Origin: Candidatus Gallimonas intestinigallinarum
GTDB lineage: Bacteria; Bacillota_A; Clostridia; Christensenellales; Borkfalkiaceae
NCBI GenBank assembly: GCA_019116405.1
Contig: DXBS01000150.1
Span: 1 to 24,941 of the forward strand
DNA length: 24,941 nucleotides
Reading direction: 5' to 3'
Shown here: in pieces, positions 1 through 7,167 of the stretch
Layout: the number at the start of each line of letters is the position of its first letter
Position numbering within the stretch: the first letter of the stretch is position 1
Position numbers and translations under genes: made by a program
Notes under the pieces: model-generated
The model's input: only the letters and a program-made list of their open reading frames with translations
Told to the model about the DNA's origin: nothing
Databases searched by the model: none

Positions 1-19
1 CAGCACGGTGTGCTGTGTG

Positions 20-215
20 CGCGTTCCGAACTGCGGTTTTTGACATAGCCGTCAAAAACCGTGACCGCAGCGCGGAATCCACCGCGCGAGAAAAGCAGGC
101 GTTATAGCAAAGTGTTTGGCATTGGCAAACACTCGCAAAGTGCGCCTTGCTGCGACGAAAGCCAGGAGACCTGCCACCATCGGAACACCTCGCTCTTTTC
201 GGGTCGGAGAAGAGT
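20..215 (+). promoter_or_regulatory. Probable cobalamin (B12) riboswitch, leader of the DUF4430/ECF operon
   Basis: Positions 158-175 read AAAGCCAGGAGACCTGCC, which closely matches the conserved 3' core of adenosylcobalamin riboswitches (RF00174 family). A perfect 8-bp hairpin lies just upstream (111-118 with 126-133), and a further hairpin (about 195-214) lies just downstream. Another long hairpin sits at 36-60. The two genes that follow are a DUF4430-type lipoprotein and an ECF S component, both of which fit B12 uptake. I could not confidently match the usual 5' core, so the left boundary is approximate and part of the aptamer or its promoter may lie before the window. Expected behaviour is to shut off the operon when cobalamin is plentiful. 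A covariance-model scan would settle it. Confidence 0.58.
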
Positions 216-216
216 A

Positions 217-308
217 CGTCGGGGAATCAGGGTACGGCGCGATGCGCCTCGCCCTTGTTTCGGCGCGCTCTTTGCTCCTACCGAAGGGCGCGCTTTCTGA
301 TTCCGACG
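217..308 (+). other. Long-range stem in the leader (possible expression platform)
   Basis: CGTCGGGGAATCAG (217-230) pairs with CTGATTCCGACG (297-308), giving a 12-bp helix with a two-base bulge. It encloses GC-rich sequence that can form further hairpins. No U-run follows, so it is not a classic terminator. It may act in the switch between the riboswitch aptamer and the ribosome-binding-site region. The role is inferred. Confidence 0.4.
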
Positions 309-360
309 GCTGCGCAGGGCGCTGTCCGCGGAAAATACAATGTTTCATGCCCGGTCGGGC

Positions 361-379
361 GATTACGTAGGAGGTAATC
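361..379 (+). promoter_or_regulatory. Ribosome binding site held in a small hairpin loop
   Basis: GATTAC (361-366) is the exact reverse complement of GTAATC (374-379). The loop between them contains most of the Shine-Dalgarno AGGAGG (369-374), just before the ATG at 381. This could gate translation initiation of the lipoprotein gene under riboswitch control. The pairing is visible; the function is inferred. Confidence 0.4.
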
Positions 380-380
380 T

Positions 381-875
381 ATGAAACACATGAGGACTTT
401 TTTTGTTGCGGGTACGCTGGCGGCGGCAATGCTGTGCGGCGCGCTTGCGGGCTGTGCGCCGGGCGATGCGAGCGGCGAGCGCGGGTTTGAAGTGCGGGTC
501 TATGAGAGCGACCAGACACGGGTGCTTCTGCGCGTCATGGAGACGGAGGATAATAAGAGCATGTACGATGCGCTTGTCGCCCTGCAGGAGGACGGGCGGC
601 TCACTTTCGACGGCAGTGAAAGTACATACGGCTTCTATATTACGTCTGTCAACGGCGTTGCGGCAACAAGCGAAAATTATTGGGGCGTCTACACGACGCT
701 CGGGATGTATGAGGGCGTCAGCTATTCCGATGCAACGTGGGGGACGATCGAGTATTCGGATACGCTCGGCAACACCTATACGCTCGCAAGCGCGAGCTAT
801 GGCGCTTCGGGACTTCCGCTCGTGCGCGGGGAATGGTACGCCCTCGCCCGGACGGCGGTCGAAAGTGATGCGTGA
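381..875 (+). CDS. DUF4430-type lipoprotein, probable B12-uptake partner
   Basis: A 164-residue secreted lipoprotein. Residues 1-24 form a lipoprotein signal peptide ending in the lipobox LAGC (Cys25 would be lipidated), so the mature protein sits on the outer face of the membrane. The rest matches the DUF4430 / transcobalamin C-terminal-like pattern: a segment built round SMYDALVAL, then YGFYITSVNGV, then a Trp-containing YWGVYTT stretch, and a final beta-rich part. Members of this family are often found beside ECF transporters and B12-controlled genes. The ATG at 381 has the SD AGGAGG. It lies 3 bp from the downstream S-component gene, and a probable cobalamin riboswitch precedes it. The likely role is binding a corrinoid or related ligand outside the cell for the ECF transporter. 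Cobalamin specificity is inferred from context, not from binding residues. Confidence 0.75.
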   Translation: MKHMRTFFVAGTLAAAMLCGALAGCAPGDASGERGFEVRVYESDQTRVLLRVMETEDNKSMYDALVALQEDGRLTFDGSESTYGFYITSVNGVAATSENYWGVYTTLGMYEGVSYSDATWGTIEYSDTLGNTYTLASASYGASGLPLVRGEWYALARTAVESDA

Positions 876-878
876 GCC

Positions 879-1733
879 ATGAAGGGCAGAAAGCAACGTG
901 CGGGCGGATTGGGCGAGAGCGCCGCGCGGATGGTCGCCGTTTGCGCCGTCATGACGGCGCTGCTCCTCGCCGTGCAGTGCGCGCTCTCCCTTGTTGCGGG
1001 CGTGGAGCTGGTCACGGCGTTTTTGCTCGTCTTTTGCTATGTGTTCGGCGTAAAGTACGGCATGATCACGGCAACGGCGTTCTCCCTGCTGCGCAATTTC
1101 ATCTTCGGTTTTGCGCCCGACGTCATCGTGCTGTACCTCATCTACTTTAACGCCTGTGCGCTGTTGTTTGGTGCGATGGGGAAGCGGCGCGGGTATGTGG
1201 CAGAGTACGTCTGTCCCGCGCTCGTGCTGCTGCTCGCCGCAGGGACCCTCGCCCTGGCGATTCTCGGGCTGCCCGTCTCGCCGCTGATGGCGGCGCGGCT
1301 GGAAGTCATGCTCTGGGCACTCTATGCAGTGCTTGTCGCCCTCTTTGTCGGGAGCGTCGTGCTGCTCTTTTTGGGCGACAGGGCGCGCATCGGGCGGGAG
1401 GCCGCTGTACTTTCCGCGCTCGCTGCGTTCAGCACGGTGTGCTTTACCCTCTTAAGCGATGTCATCACGCCACTTTTTTACGGCTGGAGCATGGACGTCG
1501 CGATCGGCTACTTTTACACGGGATTTTTTGCAATGGTGCCGCAGACGCTGTGCGCCGCAGTGAGCGTCGCGCTGCTCTTTTATCCCCTGGAGCGCGCCTT
1601 TTCCATGGCGCTGTCGCCCGCGCAGAAAAAGCGGCGCGAGGCGCTCTTCAGGGCGCGTACGGCAAGAAAAAGGGGAGGAGCTGAACAAATCCCGCCCTCA
1701 AATGATGGACGAACGCAAAAAGATATGGTATAA
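879..1733 (+). CDS. ECF transporter S component (probable cobalamin/corrinoid)
   Basis: A 284-residue integral membrane protein with hydrophobic segments at roughly 17-39, 43-58, 60-78, 82-100, 112-131, 143-165, 174-198 and 207-236. It has a basic N-terminus and a basic, soluble C-terminal tail from about 245. The arrangement and the small-residue-rich helix (AVCAVMTALLLAVQ) are typical of substrate-binding S components of energy-coupling factor transporters. These work with a shared EcfA/EcfA'/EcfT energy module, which is not encoded nearby, so this would be a group II system. It follows the DUF4430 lipoprotein by 3 bp and the probable B12 riboswitch. Its 3' end contains the proS promoter. 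Substrate assignment rests on this context only; another vitamin is possible. Confidence 0.7.
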   Translation: MKGRKQRAGGLGESAARMVAVCAVMTALLLAVQCALSLVAGVELVTAFLLVFCYVFGVKYGMITATAFSLLRNFIFGFAPDVIVLYLIYFNACALLFGAMGKRRGYVAEYVCPALVLLLAAGTLALAILGLPVSPLMAARLEVMLWALYAVLVALFVGSVVLLFLGDRARIGREAAVLSALAAFSTVCFTLLSDVITPLFYGWSMDVAIGYFYTGFFAMVPQTLCAAVSVALLFYPLERAFSMALSPAQKKRREALFRARTARKRGGAEQIPPSNDGRTQKDMV

Positions 1734-1734
1734 T
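1706..1734 (+). promoter_or_regulatory. Sigma-A promoter for proS
   Basis: TGGACG (1706-1711), a 17-bp spacer and a perfect TATAAT (1729-1734). The promoter lies across the last codons of the S-component gene and about 37 bp before the proS ATG. Confidence 0.7.
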
Positions 1735-1770
1735 AGCCATATCTATTTTTTTATCTTTCGGAGCTTTTTT

Positions 1771-3198
1771 ATGGCAAAGGACACGTTTGTAGAACAGATC
1801 GCCGACATTGAGACCGATTTCCCCCAGTGGTACACCGACGTGGTCGTCAAGACCAAGCTGGTCGATTACGGCCCCGTCAAGGGGACGATGGTCATCCGTC
1901 CCTACGGCTATGCGATCTGGGAAAATATTCAAAAGGAACTGGATGCGCGCTTCAAATCATACGGCATCGAGAACGCCTATTTCCCGCTGCTCATCCCCAT
2001 GAGCTTCATGACCAGGGAGGCGGAGCACGTCGAGGGCTTTGCGCCCGAAGTCGCGGTCGTCACCCACGCGGGCGGGGAGAAACTCGCCGAGCCGCTCTGC
2101 ATCCGTCCCACGTCCGAGACCATCATCGGCAGCATGTACAGCAAGTGGATCCAGTCCTACCGCGATCTGCCCGTGCTCATGAATCAGTGGGCGAACGTCA
2201 TGCGCTGGGAAAAGACCACCCGTCCTTTCCTCAGAACGAGTGAATTTTTGTGGCAGGAGGGGCATACCGCCCATGCGAGCGAGGCGGAGGCAGTCGACAT
2301 GACGCTTAAGATGCTCGCCGTCTATGAGGAGTTCGCAAAAACCTGCCTCGCGATGCCCGTGCTCACGGGGCGCAAGACGGAGAAGGAGAAGTTTGCGGGC
2401 GCTGTCGCGACCTACGGCATGGAAGCGATGATGCACGACGGCAAGAGCCTGCAGGCGGGCACGTCGCACTACCTCGGACAGAACTTCGCGAAGGCGTTCG
2501 ATATCAAGTTCCTGGATAAGGATGGCGTGCAGAAGTACGCCTATACGATGTCCTTCGGCGTCTCCACTCGCCTGATCGGTGCGATCATCATGACGCACGG
2601 CGATGCGCGCGGGCTCATTCTGCCGCCCGTTGTCGCACCCGTGCAGGTCGTCATTGTGCCCATTGCGTCCAAGAAGCCCGGCGTCATCGAGGCGTGCAGG
2701 GACTTAAAGGACACGCTGACCAAGGCAGGCGTGCGCGTCGTGTTGGACGAGAGCGAAAATTCGCCCGGCTGGAAGTTCAACGAATGGGAAATGAAGGGCG
2801 TGCCCGTGCGCATCGAGCTCGGCCCCCGCGATCTGGAGGCGGGCAAGATGGTGACCGTGCGCCGCGACACGCACGAAAAGACGGAAGCGGAGCTCTCCTC
2901 GGCTGTGGAGACGGTCAAGGCGCTGCTTGCAACCGTGCAGAACGACATGTACGAGAGAGCCAAGGCGCGCATGGACAGCCGCATCGTGCGTGCGAACTCG
3001 CTCGAAGAGCTGCTTGCGGGTGTGGAGGGCGGAAACTTCGTCCGTGCCGGCTGGTGCGGCTGCCGCGCATGCGAAGACAAGGTCAAGGAGTTTGCGCAGG
3101 CGACGGCGCGCGTCATGGACGACGAAAATACGTCCGAGACCTGCATCGTCTGCGGCAAGAAAGCGGAACATACGGTGGTATTTGCGAGAGCTTACTAA
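1771..3198 (+). CDS. proS: Prolyl-tRNA synthetase, archaeal/eukaryotic type
   Basis: A 475-residue class II aminoacyl-tRNA synthetase that attaches proline to tRNA-Pro in the cytoplasm. The ATG at 1771 is chosen because it follows a short SD (CGGAG) and sits downstream of a clear promoter; upstream in-frame codons lie in the promoter. Landmarks are the N-terminal DFPQWYTDVV segment, RPTSETI (112-118), the motif 2 region RWEKTTRPFLRTSEFLWQEGHT (145-166), an anticodon-binding domain from about residue 285, and a C-terminal zinc-type domain with CGCRAC and CIVCGKK. It ends in ARAY; the terminal Tyr is characteristic of this ProRS subtype. It lacks the editing insertion of the long bacterial-type ProRS. 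A long repeat-rich gap follows. Confidence 0.95.
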   Translation: MAKDTFVEQIADIETDFPQWYTDVVVKTKLVDYGPVKGTMVIRPYGYAIWENIQKELDARFKSYGIENAYFPLLIPMSFMTREAEHVEGFAPEVAVVTHAGGEKLAEPLCIRPTSETIIGSMYSKWIQSYRDLPVLMNQWANVMRWEKTTRPFLRTSEFLWQEGHTAHASEAEAVDMTLKMLAVYEEFAKTCLAMPVLTGRKTEKEKFAGAVATYGMEAMMHDGKSLQAGTSHYLGQNFAKAFDIKFLDKDGVQKYAYTMSFGVSTRLIGAIIMTHGDARGLILPPVVAPVQVVIVPIASKKPGVIEACRDLKDTLTKAGVRVVLDESENSPGWKFNEWEMKGVPVRIELGPRDLEAGKMVTVRRDTHEKTEAELSSAVETVKALLATVQNDMYERAKARMDSRIVRANSLEELLAGVEGGNFVRAGWCGCRACEDKVKEFAQATARVMDDENTSETCIVCGKKAEHTVVFARAY

Positions 3199-3202
3199 AG
3201 CT

Positions 3203-3661
3203 GTTCACGAATTTTCTCACGCAAAGGCGCAATTCCGTGATCTGAGAGGGCGGTCGTGGGCACGCCGCTTTGCGGCTGACCGCACGTCTCGTGCTGGTAG
3301 ACCCCGCCCTCGGTCAAGAAATTGCCTAACAAATGGCAATTTCTTAAGTTCGGGCATGCGCCGAAGCCGCACCGCGGCTATCGGCATAACGCACGCCCTC
3401 ACCCCTCTCTTGACGCGAACCTTAGGGGCTTACCATTATAGTTGCCCGCATTCACTCCCACCCCCAAGCTGCGTGAGCAGCAAATAGAGGCATACTGCGG
3501 AGGGGAACCCTCCTTGTATCTGAGATTTTAACAAAAGGCATAACAAGTGAAGCCTTTTCCCGTTATTCATAGCAAGGGCACGGGGAGTGACTTTCCTTGC
3601 GGCGTAATTGGAACGGGTTCACGCGAATCTTTTTGCAAAGGCGTAATTCCGTGATTGGAGA
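3203..3661 (+). repeat. Pair of ~45-bp imperfect direct repeats bounding the proS-GH13 gap
   Basis: The copies lie at about 3203-3248 and 3617-3661. Both contain GCAAAGGCGYAATTCCGTGAT preceded by a GTTCACG and followed by GAGAG, with small indels. They bound almost all of the 500-bp gap between proS and the GH13 gene, which otherwise has no convincing ORF. The interior holds a hairpin repeat (3316-3404) and a short hairpin at about 3499-3513. Flanking direct copies suggest duplication or insertion of a non-coding element. Confidence 0.65.
3316..3404 (+). repeat. Dispersed intergenic hairpin repeat, copy A
   Basis: AAGAAATTGCC (3316-3326) pairs perfectly with GGCAATTTCTT (3335-3345). Then come TAAGTTCGG, a GCACCGCG block and ACGCACGCC(C)TCACCC. 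The same order of motifs recurs at 21691-21775, and AGGCATAACAA (around 3536-3546) recurs at the end of that copy. It is non-coding and looks like a member of a genome-wide intergenic repeat family. Confidence 0.65.
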
Positions 3662-3699
3662 GAAAATGCCGCCGCGATACAGGCGGTAAGGAGATAAAC

Positions 3700-5223
3700 A
3701 TGCGTCAGCTTCCAAAGTGGCTCTCGGATGCGGTGTTCTATGAGATCTATCCGCAGTCCTTTCAGGATACAAACGGCGACGGGATCGGCGATATCCCCGG
3801 CATGATCCAAAGGCTGGACTATATCAAATCGTTAGGCTGTAATGCGATCTGGGTCAATCCCTGGTACGATTCTCCCTTCGGCGACGCGGGCTACGACGTG
3901 CGCGATTACAAGAAGATCGCGCCCCGCTACGGCACCAACGACGACGCCAAGAACTTTTTCGACGCGGCGCACGCGCGGGGGATGCACGTCCTCATCGACC
4001 TCGTCCCCGGGCATACGTCCATTGAGCATCCCTGGTTCCGCGCGTCCATGCAGCCCGAAGAAAACGAGTATTCCGACCGCTATATCTGGACAAACTCCAT
4101 TTGGGAGAGTACCGATCTCGCCTGCATCCGCGGCATTTCGCAGCGGGACGGCTCGGCGGCGGTCAACTTCTTTTCCAATCAGCCCGCGCTCAATTACGGA
4201 TATGCAAAGCGCACCCGTCCGTGGATGATGCCGCCTGATTCGCCCGCCGCGCTCGCAACGCGCGAGGCGATCAAGGACGTCATGCGCTTCTGGCTGGACC
4301 TGGGCGCGGACGGCTTCCGCGTCGATATGGCATCGAGTCTCGTCAAGGCGGACGAGGGCTGGACGGAGACAATTAAGCTCTGGCAGGATTTCCGCGCCTT
4401 TCTCGATGCGGAGTACCCGCATTGCGCGATGGTGTCCGAATGGGGCGTGCCCGCCAAGTCCATCGAGGGCGGCTTCCACATGGACTTCATGCTGCATTTT
4501 GGTCCGCCCGCTTACAATTCGCTCTTCCGCTGCGAGCATCCCTTCTTCTCGCGCGAGGGCAAGGGGGACATCACCGTGTTCCTCGATACCTACCTTGCCG
4601 ACCTTGCGTCGACGCAGGGCAGGGGGCTGATCTGCATTCCTTCGAGCAATCACGATATGCCCCGCCTTGCGCGCGGCAGGGATGTGCGCGATCTGAAGAT
4701 CTGTTTTGCATTTCTTCTGACGATGAGCGGCGCGCCCTTCCTCTATTACGGCGACGAGATCGGGATGCGCTATCTGGAGGACGTCACGTCGGTGGAGGGC
4801 GGCTACGACCGCACCGGGTCCCGCTCGCCCATGCAGTGGGAAAAGCGCACGGGATTCGGCTTTACGACGGGCGATACGCCCTACATCCCCTTCGATCGGA
4901 GCGCGGATGCGCCCACGGTCGCGGAGCAGGAAGCGCGGAAGGATTCTCTGCTGAATGCCGTCAGGGCGCTTCTGCGGCTGCGGCATGCGCACAGGGCGCT
5001 GCAATCCTTCGGGGAATTTGTCCCGGTGTATGCCGAGGCGGGCAAGTATCCCTTTGCATATGAAAGGCGTGCGGACGGCGAGCGCATCCTCGTCATTCTC
5101 AATCCCGCGGACAGAGCGGAGAAAATCTCCTTTGACTGCGCGGGTGAGGTGCTCTTTCAGGTCGGCGGCGTTCCGGAAGACGGAACAATGCCTGCGCGCA
5201 GCGCATGCGTCATCAGGCGATAG
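3700..5223 (+). CDS. GH13 alpha-glucosidase / alpha-amylase family enzyme
   Basis: A 507-residue cytoplasmic (no signal peptide) glycoside hydrolase family 13 protein that should act on alpha-glucosidic oligosaccharides. The ATG at 3700 has a strong SD (AAGGAG) 6 bp upstream. A (beta/alpha)8 barrel runs from about residue 10 to 410, followed by a C-terminal beta domain. Visible motifs are the DTNGDGIGD calcium-type loop (23-31), region I DLVPGHTS (100-107), region II GFRVDMA with nucleophile Asp209, region III SEWG with acid/base Glu247, and region IV SSNHDMPR with His318/Asp319. Region I has Gly where the usual NH motif has Asn; the invariant His is kept. Similar to oligo-1,6-glucosidases and trehalose/sucrose-type enzymes. 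Exact substrate (starch oligomers, sucrose, trehalose or other) cannot be read from the sequence. Confidence 0.9.
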   Translation: MRQLPKWLSDAVFYEIYPQSFQDTNGDGIGDIPGMIQRLDYIKSLGCNAIWVNPWYDSPFGDAGYDVRDYKKIAPRYGTNDDAKNFFDAAHARGMHVLIDLVPGHTSIEHPWFRASMQPEENEYSDRYIWTNSIWESTDLACIRGISQRDGSAAVNFFSNQPALNYGYAKRTRPWMMPPDSPAALATREAIKDVMRFWLDLGADGFRVDMASSLVKADEGWTETIKLWQDFRAFLDAEYPHCAMVSEWGVPAKSIEGGFHMDFMLHFGPPAYNSLFRCEHPFFSREGKGDITVFLDTYLADLASTQGRGLICIPSSNHDMPRLARGRDVRDLKICFAFLLTMSGAPFLYYGDEIGMRYLEDVTSVEGGYDRTGSRSPMQWEKRTGFGFTTGDTPYIPFDRSADAPTVAEQEARKDSLLNAVRALLRLRHAHRALQSFGEFVPVYAEAGKYPFAYERRADGERILVILNPADRAEKISFDCAGEVLFQVGGVPEDGTMPARSACVIRR

Positions 5224-5317
5224 GTCGCCCGGAAAAAGGCGTATCGCGGCGCATGCGCAAAAGAAATGGCGCGCCGTGTACGCGTAAAACAAGCAAGCTA
5301 TTTTTGGAGGATTCCAA

Positions 5318-6691
5318 ATGAAACATACCGATATTGCAAAAGTACTCAGGGACGCGTCCCTGATGGGGCAGGAGGTCACCGTCTGCGGCTGGGTGCGCAC
5401 GGCGCGCGATTCGGCGGCGGTCGCCTTTCTGGAGATCACGGACGGGACGAGCTTCTCCCGTCTGCAGGTCGTCGTTGACAAGAATAAACTTGCGCTCGAT
5501 CCCGAATGCACCAAGTGCGGCGCGTCCGTGCGGGCAAAGGGCGTCGTCGTCAAAGCGTTCAAGGGCGATGGGGCGGAGCTCAACGCGACGGAAGTGACCC
5601 TTCTTGGAAAGTGTCCGCCCGAATACCCCATTCAGAAGAAGCGCACGACGCTGGACTTTTTGCGCGGCATCCCGCACCTGCGGCTGCGGACCAACACGTT
5701 TGCCGCCGTCTTCCGCGTGCGGAGCGTCGCGGCGCAGGCGGTACACCGCTATTTCCATGAGCGCGGCTACTATTATATCAACACGCCTCTCATCATCGCG
5801 AGCGACTGCGAGGGCGCGGGCGAGATGTTCCGCGTGACGACGCAGCCCTGGGATGCAAAATATGAGAGCGAGGAGGCGTACTACAAGGACGACTTCTTCG
5901 GCAAAAAGGCGGGGCTTTCGGTGTCCGGTCAGCTGGAGGGCGAGGTCGCCGCGACGGCGCTGGGCAGGATCTACACCTTCGGACCCTCCTTCCGCGCGGA
6001 GAACTCCAACACGACGCGTCACCTTGCCGAGTTCTGGCACATTGAACCGGAGATCGCGTTTGCGGAACTGCCGGACGTGCTGGAGGTCGCCGAGGAGATG
6101 GTCAAATACCTCATCCGTACCGTACTTTCGGAGTGTCCCGAGGAGATCGCGTTCTTCGATAAGTTCATGGAGCCGGGGCTTAAGGACAAGCTCACGCACG
6201 TTGCGGAGAGTGAGTTTGGCGTGCTCGACTATACCGAGGCGATCGAAATTCTGAAGAAGGCGGACAAGGAGTTCAAGTTCCCCGTCGAATGGGGGTGCGA
6301 TCTGCAGACGGAGCACGAGCGCTATATCACCGAGGAGGTGTTCAAAAAGCCCGTGTTTGTCGTCAACTATCCCAAGGAGATCAAGTCCTTCTATATGAAG
6401 CAGAATGCGGACGGCAAGACGGTCGCGGCGGCCGATCTCCTGGTGCCGGGCATCGGCGAGATCATCGGCGGCAGCGAGCGCGAGGCGGATCCCGACAAGC
6501 TGCTTGCCGCGATGAATGCGCGCGGCATGGATCTCTCCGCGTATGAGCAGTATATCTCCCTGCGCACCTTCGGCACTGTGCCGCACGGCGGATTCGGGCT
6601 GGGGTTTGAGCGCTTTGTCATGTATGTGACGGGCATGGAGAATATCCGCGACGTCACGCTCTTCCCGCGTACGGTCAAGAATATCATGTGA
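5318..6691 (+). CDS. asnS: Asparaginyl-tRNA synthetase
   Basis: A 457-residue class IIb aminoacyl-tRNA synthetase that charges tRNA-Asn. An N-terminal OB-fold anticodon-binding domain occupies about 18-95, starting at VTVCGWVRTARDS. The AsnRS-typical EYPIQKKRTTLDFLR (102-116) and HLRLRTNTFAAVFRVRS follow. The catalytic core has motif 2 FGPSFRAENSNTTRHLAEFW (221-240) and motif 3 GFGLGFERFVMYVTG near the C-terminus. The HLAEFWHIEPE reading separates it from AspRS. The length is close to the usual bacterial AsnRS. The ATG at 5318 follows TTGGAGGA. No T-box is visible in the 94-bp upstream gap. A perfect hairpin terminator follows 15 bp after the stop. Confidence 0.96.
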   Translation: MKHTDIAKVLRDASLMGQEVTVCGWVRTARDSAAVAFLEITDGTSFSRLQVVVDKNKLALDPECTKCGASVRAKGVVVKAFKGDGAELNATEVTLLGKCPPEYPIQKKRTTLDFLRGIPHLRLRTNTFAAVFRVRSVAAQAVHRYFHERGYYYINTPLIIASDCEGAGEMFRVTTQPWDAKYESEEAYYKDDFFGKKAGLSVSGQLEGEVAATALGRIYTFGPSFRAENSNTTRHLAEFWHIEPEIAFAELPDVLEVAEEMVKYLIRTVLSECPEEIAFFDKFMEPGLKDKLTHVAESEFGVLDYTEAIEILKKADKEFKFPVEWGCDLQTEHERYITEEVFKKPVFVVNYPKEIKSFYMKQNADGKTVAAADLLVPGIGEIIGGSEREADPDKLLAAMNARGMDLSAYEQYISLRTFGTVPHGGFGLGFERFVMYVTGMENIRDVTLFPRTVKNIM

Positions 6692-6706
6692 CAAGAAAAT
6701 ACTTTG

Positions 6707-6744
6707 CGGCGCGCCCCTTGTGAAAGGGGCGCGCCGTGCTGTTT
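6707..6744 (+). terminator. asnS terminator
   Basis: A perfect 13-bp GC-rich stem, CGGCGCGCCCCTT (6707-6719) with AAGGGGCGCGCCG (6724-6736), and a 4-base loop. It is followed by a T-rich TGCTGTTT. Confidence 0.8.
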
Positions 6745-6929
6745 GTCAGATATTTTTTCGGGAAAAAAAGTGCGTCTGAGCGCGTCTGAGAGCCAAAACA
6801 ACGCCTGCCCGGGACTTTTCCCGGGGCTTCGAGGAAGGGAAATGCGGCGAAATTGCGGCGCATTTGCGAGGGGAGAGGGGGTGAGAAAAAGGAATGGCGG
6901 GCGCAGTCTTGCGGGCTGCGCTGTTTTTT
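6745..6929 (+). other. Structured intergenic stretch, possible small RNA
   Basis: No ORF of note lies here. There are hairpins at 6808-6825 (CCCGGGA/TCCCGGG) and 6840-6865 (AAATGCG/CGCATTT), and it ends in a terminator-like hairpin at 6901-6929. asnS already has its own terminator upstream, so this second, orphan one suggests a short independent transcript. No clear promoter was found, and no known RNA family was recognised. Confidence 0.25.
6901..6929 (+). terminator. Orphan rho-independent terminator
   Basis: GCGCAG (6901-6906) and CTGCGC (6916-6921) form a stem with a 9-base loop, followed by TGTTTTTT. There is no annotated gene directly upstream on this strand after the asnS terminator. 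Confidence 0.55.
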
Positions 6930-6965
6930 GTGCCAAATGCCCGTAAAAGAGGATGTTTTTGGCAT

Positions 6966-7002
6966 TTTTCATAGTATTATGTGACACATAGTACTATGAA
7001 AA
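6966..7002. repeat. 37-bp near-perfect palindrome
   Basis: Two 18-base arms (6966-6983 and 6985-7002) around a single central A, with one mismatch. The core CATAGTATTATGT is shared exactly with the hairpin at 14572-14600. It lies upstream of the AT-rich gene at 7168 and may be an operator or a repeat element. The rest of 7003-7073 shows nothing else I could identify. Confidence 0.6.
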
Positions 7003-7073
7003 GAATGAAATTGTTACGTTTCAGGAGTATGCGCGGGCCATGGAAATGGCTGTGACAAATCTTTGAAATTATA

Positions 7074-7102
7074 TTGACAATGGATTAGTCGTCAGGTATA
7101 AT
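7074..7102 (+). promoter_or_regulatory. Consensus sigma-A promoter
   Basis: A perfect TTGACA (7074-7079), a 17-bp spacer and a perfect TATAAT (7097-7102). The start codon of the downstream gene is at 7168, with GAGGGG as its SD. Confidence 0.9.
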
Positions 7103-7167
7103 TTTATTTGCAGTTATCTGCATAAAATCAGGCGTCTGCCCAAGGGACTGCATTTGAGAGGGGAATT

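Noticed and set aside
5224..5317. Possible T-box before asnS
   Set aside because: No T-box core sequence, specifier structure or terminator is present in this 94-bp gap.
3832..5631. 599-residue open frame on the reverse strand
   Set aside because: It lies opposite the GH13 gene and the start of asnS. It has an Arg/Ala/His-rich composition typical of antisense frames in GC-rich coding DNA, with no recognisable domain.
5213..6694. 493-residue reverse-strand open frame over asnS
   Set aside because: It is antisense to a well-supported synthetase and has no motif, RBS or promoter support.
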